A stretch of DNA of 64,000 bases, taken from a virus. Shown piece after piece: positions 59,101 through 64,000 of this stretch. The DNA lies in the IMG/VR virus record IMGVR_UViG_3300032286_001377, positions 1-64,000 of that record. One strand, written 5' to 3'. Below the pieces are notes generated by a model. That model was not told where the DNA came from. It did not search any database and worked only from the letters and a program-made list of their open reading frames with translations. A program made the position numbers and the translations under genes. Positions within the stretch are counted from its first letter, which is position 1. Every line of letters begins with the position of its first letter.

Positions 59101-62100
59101 ACCCCACTGCTGATGGTATTGTGGCACCATTAGTGCCAGCTGAGATACTAGGTTGATAGAAATACCCTTTGTCCTCAACATCCAATAAGGTTGGATCAGT
59201 GTTAATCACATTGGTGCCATTAATCGTTACGACACTCTTATATATTGAATCTTCATTGAACTCAATTGTCCAATCTTTTTGCTTAGAAAAATCTGCATCA
59301 AAGACGGTAGGACCACCAATTCCGCCACGAATAATGACTCTATACAAAGAGCCATTAATTACACCGGCACCGCTGTCACGAGATCCAATTTCCAAATTAC
59401 CCGTTGATGCAGGTAACGAAACTGTTGGATTTAAAGTTGTTGTTCCAACTAATATCCAAGAATTCGGCTCTAAATCTTGACTTGAATAATTAGCATAAAA
59501 ATTAACAATACCTGTACTTCTAACTCTAGTAATTTTTATCCACTGAGTTTTTCCAGCGATGATAGCTCCACTATATGTATCTATCTCTGACCAAAAACTT
59601 CCAGTCCAATATCCAAATTTAACCTTACTAGGATCTGGATTAGCAAGAAGGACCCTATATGCTCCACTCTTTGAGAGAATGCTAACATCTGAAGTTAATG
59701 TATTTAAGTTTAATTTGAAAACTATTTCAATATCACCAGTAACATCAAGTCCATTATGATCATAAACACCTGCATAGTTGGATGTAATTCCAGGAAGATT
59801 AAGTGCACCATTTCGAATATGTGCTGAGCCAACATAAGACATAGAGCCAACCTGTGCGTCTAATACTGTGCCACCAGTACCAAGGTTGCTTATCATCTGA
59901 GCATTAAATGAAGCCGACTTAGCGTCTAGGTAGAGGACCGCATCTTTAAGTGGCGTAACCTTATGGCTCAATGAATTAGGATCTGCGGCAAAAGCTGTAT
60001 TCAAATCAGAAACAATTGCATCATTGCTATAGGTAAAAGAATCTATATAGTTAGGTGTAGTATTGAATTTAACCGAATCTACAATATAAGGAGTTGCAGC
60101 AGCTAGACCAAATGAGTTTCTATTTAAAGTAACTGTTTCTAAAAATTTATCTTCCAACAAGAATGAATTATTATATTCTTCCTCGTTCTTAAATACTCTA
60201 TTATTTTCGTCCAAGAAACCATAGAAGGTATTAGGTGCGGTTTCTGCTTCAAAATGTTCATAATTAGTTCTAACAAAAGGATATAAAACGCTATCTTTTG
60301 TATAGACATCAATATAATAAGGAGTAGATGAGAAGTTGATAGTAGCTTGATCAAAATAATCAGGACTTGCACTAACAGCTCCAGATAGATTACGAGGCTG
60401 CCATAAAATATTTGGAGAAGAAGGCACCAAATAGGTATCATCACTAATCGGATCTGTCGAATAGCCACCAGTAGCCTCAACATTTGAAGAGCTACCATAT
60501 GTAGGATATGATTTAATTTTATTAGGAGAAATAAATAAATACTGCGGAGTCGCCTTTTGATGCTTTAAAACTGTTTGCTTAACAAGTTCTTCTATTTGAA
60601 TAAGCGCATTAGAAACTCCGCCAACATTTAAAGTATTTGGAGTATTTAAAGCAATAGTGCCTTTATAAGTGTCAGAATTAAAAGACGCCTGCTTAGTTAC
60701 GTAAACATTTGAACCTAAATACAGACCCGCATTATATCTATCCAGATTAGGGGTAGACAAAGTCATCGTTGTACCAATTGTTGGATTAGATTTCCATATA
60801 GGTGTAGAACGACTAAAGTCTATCTTATAATTACCAACTGAAAGATTAGTATATGTTGGACTAACGCCTGTTGTAGTTAATGACCTTCCAAAAATAACAT
60901 TAATTGAAGCGGCCTCTGCAATATTAATGCTATTCTGCTTAGAAGTCCTTGTTGAATTGTAGTATCTCTGATTGAAAACCTTATCCCTGAATTCTAATTC
61001 AGCCAAAGTCATCCCTTGCTGATCAAATATTGGGATATAAGTGTACTCAGGGCTTGTTGGACTATTGGAAAGAAATTGATTACCTACAATAAAATCACTT
61101 CTATTATTATAGTTTAAATTTGCATAGAATGTAGATGGTGTAGCATAGTTGCCGTGGTTAGGCATGCTGATCTCATACACGACACCTGCTTGAACCTTTG
61201 ACGAATCATAATCTGCAACTGTAGCAAGATAATTGAAATACCAAGTATAATCTACTACTACTGGAGCATAAATTGTATTCGTGCTAATTGCTTTAAATCC
61301 AGAAATTTTAATGTTTCCAGAAAAAGAAACGGTTGAAGCTTCAGCTGGATATATGTCCACCATCGCATCATCAAAGTCTCCAACTCCAGGCTGATAAAAT
61401 GAACCCAATGGACTTGAAGCCTCATCATATACAGCTGGAATTCGAGAAACGCCCTCGCCATTTAACCCGGCATAATCCCAAAGTCCTTCATCCCACTTTA
61501 CATAGCCAATGTTAGATGGATATTTAAAGTTGAGATCTTCAACTAACTGTCTGAACTGCTGGGTGGGTTGTCCTGCATCAGTGAAATATGGTGTAGAGTT
61601 TTCAATATCTGATATCTCTAATATTTCTGGAGTCGCACCTGAGTAATCTGAATTTGGAGTAGCGCCATATGCTCTCCAAATGTCTAACTCTCGCCGCAGA
61701 GTACGCTTAAGAGCCTCATTTGATACCCCCGGCATATTTTTAGTTACATCTAAAATCCTTTTCTTATAATTAGAGTTAGATTCTAAATAAAGTCTTGGCA
61801 AGCTGACTCTTGCGCCAAACTCGTCAAAGTCATTAAAAATATTAATTGCTTCTTGGGTATATGAAATATCATTGACTTTAAGAGATGAAAACTGACGAAG
61901 AGTAAAAAGCTGTCTATCAACAGGACTATAATAGAAAGAATAATCGGTTGATCTACCATCCATTAGATCTGCGAAAGATCCAACCCTGGCAAGCTGGACA
62001 CTATCTCCTGATATTAAATTTATATTTTGAGGCACATTATATGCAACAAACATCCACGCAGTCATATCTTCATCTGCGCTAGCTATAAAAGAATCAATTG

Positions 62101-62851
62101 AATTTAATTCAACATCTGACTGATAATCGTCAAGACTTTCTTGTAGAATTGCAGTCAAAAACTTTCCACCAACAGACTGTGGAATAGCTAAAGAAGGAGT
62201 AGCAGGTTCGACAGAATCTTCAAAGATAGAAGTCCAGCTCGGAAATCTTTTTAATACGCTTCTAACAGAAGAGGAAATAACAGGTGAAACTGGATCATAA
62301 ATTCCAACTTCTAAATAGAACAATAAACCAACTGAACTTAAATCAACATCTTGAGTAAAAATCTCTAGTTCAATCTTAACAAACGGTTTTGCATTCTTGA
62401 TAAAAACAATATTAGAATCTGAAGAAACAGAAGATCTTAACCAGGGTCCAGCACTTGAATCGGATTCATAAAAGCTTATAGTAAAAGAAGGAACAATCAC
62501 ACCTGGAAGATTAGTGAAAGTATGACGATATGTAAGAATATCTATCCTGGAAGTAGTGTCAATAAATCTTCTCAATGAAGGAGTAGCTGGTTCGTAAATA
62601 ACCTCACCAACATCTGTCTTATGAGTAACATTAGAACTATACGGAGTTGCATGAATTCCAGTGTAAGACGGTGAAGTTACTTCAGTCCCAACATATGTTC
62701 TATCCCCTATAAGATTAAGACCATAAGCTGATCTGCTATAGGAATAGTTTTTAAATTGTGAATTTGAATATAGGTTAATAGGATTACTAGTCCAAATATT
62801 ATTTGATTTACTAAAATCTGAACTTTTAAGCAGTAATAAATATTGCTTCAT
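56177..62851 (-). CDS. giant baseplate/fibre protein with LamG-like and Ig-like domains
   Basis: 2224 residues. N-terminal half has a tail-like beginning and, at about 360-400, SLPRLYLESNSNYKKRILDV/NEALKRTLRRELDIWRAYG. Three LamG-like modules occur near 59710, 59060 and 58340 (VTGDIEIVFKLNL, ITGNIALAVQIRPF, DSFTLMAVARSWS). Later, TTNDNGFAKTTVRYNGS is a bacterial Ig/invasin-like strand set and YTQTDSNGYFNIFETIN a carboxypeptidase-regulatory-like fold. Thr-Pro-Asn/Tyr is repeated many times (TTPNYID, SATPNGLS). It is probably the distal adhesin of the baseplate, with a cascade of sugar-binding domains. Confidence 0.72.
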   Translation of the reverse strand: MKQYLLLLKSSDFSKSNNIWTSNPINLYSNSQFKNYSYSRSAYGLNLIGDRTYVGTEVTSPSYTGIHATPYSSNVTHKTDVGEVIYEPATPSLRRFIDTTSRIDILTYRHTFTNLPGVIVPSFTISFYESDSSAGPWLRSSVSSDSNIVFIKNAKPFVKIELEIFTQDVDLSSVGLLFYLEVGIYDPVSPVISSSVRSVLKRFPSWTSIFEDSVEPATPSLAIPQSVGGKFLTAILQESLDDYQSDVELNSIDSFIASADEDMTAWMFVAYNVPQNINLISGDSVQLARVGSFADLMDGRSTDYSFYYSPVDRQLFTLRQFSSLKVNDISYTQEAINIFNDFDEFGARVSLPRLYLESNSNYKKRILDVTKNMPGVSNEALKRTLRRELDIWRAYGATPNSDYSGATPEILEISDIENSTPYFTDAGQPTQQFRQLVEDLNFKYPSNIGYVKWDEGLWDYAGLNGEGVSRIPAVYDEASSPLGSFYQPGVGDFDDAMVDIYPAEASTVSFSGNIKISGFKAISTNTIYAPVVVDYTWYFNYLATVADYDSSKVQAGVVYEISMPNHGNYATPSTFYANLNYNNRSDFIVGNQFLSNSPTSPEYTYIPIFDQQGMTLAELEFRDKVFNQRYYNSTRTSKQNSINIAEAASINVIFGRSLTTTGVSPTYTNLSVGNYKIDFSRSTPIWKSNPTIGTTMTLSTPNLDRYNAGLYLGSNVYVTKQASFNSDTYKGTIALNTPNTLNVGGVSNALIQIEELVKQTVLKHQKATPQYLFISPNKIKSYPTYGSSSNVEATGGYSTDPISDDTYLVPSSPNILWQPRNLSGAVSASPDYFDQATINFSSTPYYIDVYTKDSVLYPFVRTNYEHFEAETAPNTFYGFLDENNRVFKNEEEYNNSFLLEDKFLETVTLNRNSFGLAAATPYIVDSVKFNTTPNYIDSFTYSNDAIVSDLNTAFAADPNSLSHKVTPLKDAVLYLDAKSASFNAQMISNLGTGGTVLDAQVGSMSYVGSAHIRNGALNLPGITSNYAGVYDHNGLDVTGDIEIVFKLNLNTLTSDVSILSKSGAYRVLLANPDPSKVKFGYWTGSFWSEIDTYSGAIIAGKTQWIKITRVRSTGIVNFYANYSSQDLEPNSWILVGTTTLNPTVSLPASTGNLEIGSRDSGAGVINGSLYRVIIRGGIGGPTVFDADFSKQKDWTIEFNEDSIYKSVVTINGTNVINTDPTLLDVEDKGYFYQPSISAGTNGATIPSAVGSSTDITGNIALAVQIRPFETYVASPKALIGKRQSGVDSSVTNYSIGFNGGTPPGPNMFFSYTSSADTTSRLVYATKGHNIPIGTKAWFGATLTINNTTFQHTVKFYTSLDGVNWTLFDTVVTANPGGTALSLRSNAAFNYIAASNTGLAGPEGKYYRAKIWNTDSFAGNPVLDVDFDSITYPAQVSFTCNTGQLVTMNRGTTGRRMVVMPSKANGGRSVWIFGADAGAADYFIIPNNDLVNFGLNDSFTLMAVARSWSVPATDQRFIMKWDPTGGYYLSKANTGVAALNFVSGAGGSGGASNPGYVAGSLMAHTGIRNVSKDTTYVYANTTMGVPATDSTIGTLSSNTPLTIGSQYYNNSGYADMELAAVAIWRRVLTDQEIKIVKEYLVDGIVPSLGDSDLNNVEVDIYSEADEVRRNDYRLGVNAGWIYIKEKDQYIYVNPETATYNGRFFDLTLPNSPRKGAPIIANVGGKEYRNLVFEDSSTPGNGSFYNTETVLGRKSNSLYLSYQNIKNASVTDVYTGKRLFSNLSSSTNVISPFSQATPSVVDREYEVVYYVNDAFYVENDVYNSSIDDYQSKAYFSTTPSTNSYYYVTYENSYKDNFIDSGLNLSQIDSPISEGYVYLTKDEFNFSSISAYLSPNFITDSSNDLMYLSIISYDTNGNLKPGQTFYISGNDILVADPYVTTNDNGFAKTTVRYNGSILSTTSSGTINISGIGSATPNGLSNSTPNSSANSMTQGYSQQLTYKIIRDKTFDLKVKAAPLRFTVDTDGISKLAIVGKIYWKDNPLLASVAIKYRKARTLYDLFNTASYSYTQTDSNGYFNIFETINSYSDASDPGIWFVSVEINETANQIQTKLAALGETVLASNITITGDIAYWNEKYDNIHYANEASALPSAFMPATQLNSNPIATPNFVVKHYNSIDVYSVNSTPNWIPPSWVPLNRLQQYQMGLFGTTPNYIVNYSNIRPDSGEE

Positions 62852-62866
62852 CTATAATCCTTTAAA

Positions 62867-64000
62867 TTAATCTAACCAAATTGAATACTCTGAAGTAACA
62901 CCTTGCTCAGGGTGAATGTACATTAAATGTTGAGATGGACGACTCATTGAATTAAAATACTCTTGAGCATACGTATTATAACTTTCTGGGGACCCAGAAA
63001 CTCTCAAAACAGTAGTACCAATAGACATTTTAAAACTCTGATGATAGTGACCCATGAAAACATCATCAAAATGCTCGGGGATGGCACCATCTTTCCATCC
63101 AAAGATTCTTTTATAGTAACCACTGACAGAGCTAGGATGAGGTAATTGATCCCCATGGATTAAAAGTGTTTTATAATTACCTATCGCATCCACTGCATAC
63201 CAATTTCTTTCTCCTCTTCCATCAGGAATGTTGAAAGTTATTCTAGGTTCTTTTGTGAAAATTAAATTGACAATCTTATATAAGAGCCTATCCATATTAG
63301 TTTCAGGATCATACTGTCGCCTATTTCTTCCACCTACTGAACCATGGTTGCCAATCACCCCAGTAACATGAACATGTTCGAAGTTCTCTAACGCAGTACT
63401 TAAAAAGTTGCCTAATATTTCAGGACCATTAACACCAACTTGACGATACAAGCCAGAATCAATAAGATGACTCTGACCAGGAAAAATTTCTTCACCCTCA
63501 ACAATATCGCCTAACAGCCAAACATGTAAATCATTTACAGGATGATGAGCTCTTTGAATCTCAGTGATCTCTAATAATTTTTCAGTATATTGCTCAATTC
63601 TCTGGGCAGCTACTTCAGAATTGTAATCAGGAGTAACTTTCCCCAGTTGCCAATCAGCAAAAACTGCAACAGCTGTCTCTGAAGCTTTTGAACTTTTTGG
63701 AAAAGAAGGTCTTTTAATCTTAGGCAGATCAAAATTACTAAACGCATCAAACGCTGCACGATACACTGCAAAAGAAGCTTCTGTATTTACGTTCTTATAA
63801 CGATCTGCCAATCTGCCAAGTCTTTTATTCTCTGCTCTAAGAAAATCAACAGTAGAAACTTCTTTAATATCCGCTTCAACTAGATCTTCTTGATCAATTT
63901 CATCAGCCCACTTTTCTAGAACATAGGCCCTATCTTCGTTAGACGCACCTTCTTCAATTGAGGAAAGTGAATCTAATAAATCACCAACACCATCTAAACC
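62867..64000 (-). CDS. calcineurin-like metallophosphoesterase, 5' end beyond the window
   Basis: At least 377 residues; the frame is open to base 64000. A TTG at 63811 (MADRY...) is not needed as start because the upstream codons (SSIEEGASNEDRAYVLEKW, VDFLRAENKRLGRLADRYK) read as normal coiled-coil protein. Metal ligands: FADWQLG, LLGDIVEGEE, VIGNHGSVGG, LIHGDQ, FMGHYHQSF, the complete MPE set. The long N-terminal helix is typical of phage MPEs. The likely substrate is a nucleotide, nucleic acid or phosphoprotein; not determined. Confidence 0.85.
   Translation of the reverse strand, partial: GLDGVGDLLDSLSSIEEGASNEDRAYVLEKWADEIDQEDLVEADIKEVSTVDFLRAENKRLGRLADRYKNVNTEASFAVYRAAFDAFSNFDLPKIKRPSFPKSSKASETAVAVFADWQLGKVTPDYNSEVAAQRIEQYTEKLLEITEIQRAHHPVNDLHVWLLGDIVEGEEIFPGQSHLIDSGLYRQVGVNGPEILGNFLSTALENFEHVHVTGVIGNHGSVGGRNRRQYDPETNMDRLLYKIVNLIFTKEPRITFNIPDGRGERNWYAVDAIGNYKTLLIHGDQLPHPSSVSGYYKRIFGWKDGAIPEHFDDVFMGHYHQSFKMSIGTTVLRVSGSPESYNTYAQEYFNSMSRPSQHLMYIHPEQGVTSEYSIWLD

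Noticed and set aside
1-64000. Integrase, attachment site or insertion sequence
   Set aside because: No recombinase or transposase motifs or flanking repeats were seen; the tRNA genes are complete and not interrupted by att-like duplications.

Overview
The window looks like part of the genome of a large tailed bacteriophage (Caudoviricetes). It is AT-rich, densely packed with overlapping genes, and almost entirely transcribed from the minus strand. It carries a phage replication and nucleotide module, two M15-type lysins, holin-like membrane proteins and about 27 kb of very large tail/baseplate proteins. No capsid, terminase, portal or integrase gene is visible, so this is a fragment. The host is inferred, not shown. 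A DnaE polymerase with an intact-looking PHP domain, a B12-dependent (class II) ribonucleotide reductase, ThyX, an r1t-like holin and an apparently leaderless mRNA all fit an AT-rich actinobacterial host, for example a freshwater lineage.

Layout, left to right (transcription runs right to left). 1-1809: collagen-like receptor fibre, cut by the window edge. 1834-2809: two paralogous four-cysteine proteins and a small zinc-finger protein. 2802-8369: a sugar/glycan island (GT17, GT2, RmlC-like epimerase, RmlD-like reductase, three methyltransferase-fold proteins, an alpha/beta hydrolase). 8387-8565: two tandem serine tRNAs with their own promoter. 8618-10019: two related M15 peptidases. 10030-11553: a run of tiny lysine-rich proteins, several under 60 residues. 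11651-12503: an AT-hook protein and a membrane/coiled-coil protein. 12560-18141: dNMP kinase, RNase H, sigma-like factor, PD-(D/E)XK nucleases and small proteins. Inside that segment (16260-16590) sits the only plus-strand gene, with divergent promoters and a strong terminator.

18141-26576 is the replisome: DnaE-type polymerase, archaeo-eukaryotic-type primase, HD hydrolase, a degenerate Cas4-like protein, DnaB-like helicase and an HTH-nuclease. 26578-34870 holds three glycosyltransferase-like proteins, a nucleoside deoxyribosyltransferase-like protein, an SNase, dCMP deaminase, ThyX and class II RNR. Together these break down nucleic acid, make deoxynucleotides and may modify DNA or virion sugars. 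A consensus promoter with an overlapping palindrome and a leader hairpin lies before the RNR operon (34934-35008).

35017-36103 has holin-like membrane proteins and a repeat protein. 36162-62851 encodes six huge structural proteins (417 to 2224 residues) with coiled-coil N-termini, discoidin-like beta regions, about eleven LamG-like modules and a peptidoglycan-binding domain, probably the baseplate and its adhesins. 62867-64000 is a metallophosphoesterase whose reading frame runs off the right edge.

Function calls come from motif reading without database searches. The most unusual items are the isolated plus-strand UBA-like gene with its bidirectional promoter, the RNR operon control region, the glycan island and the LamG-array baseplate proteins.
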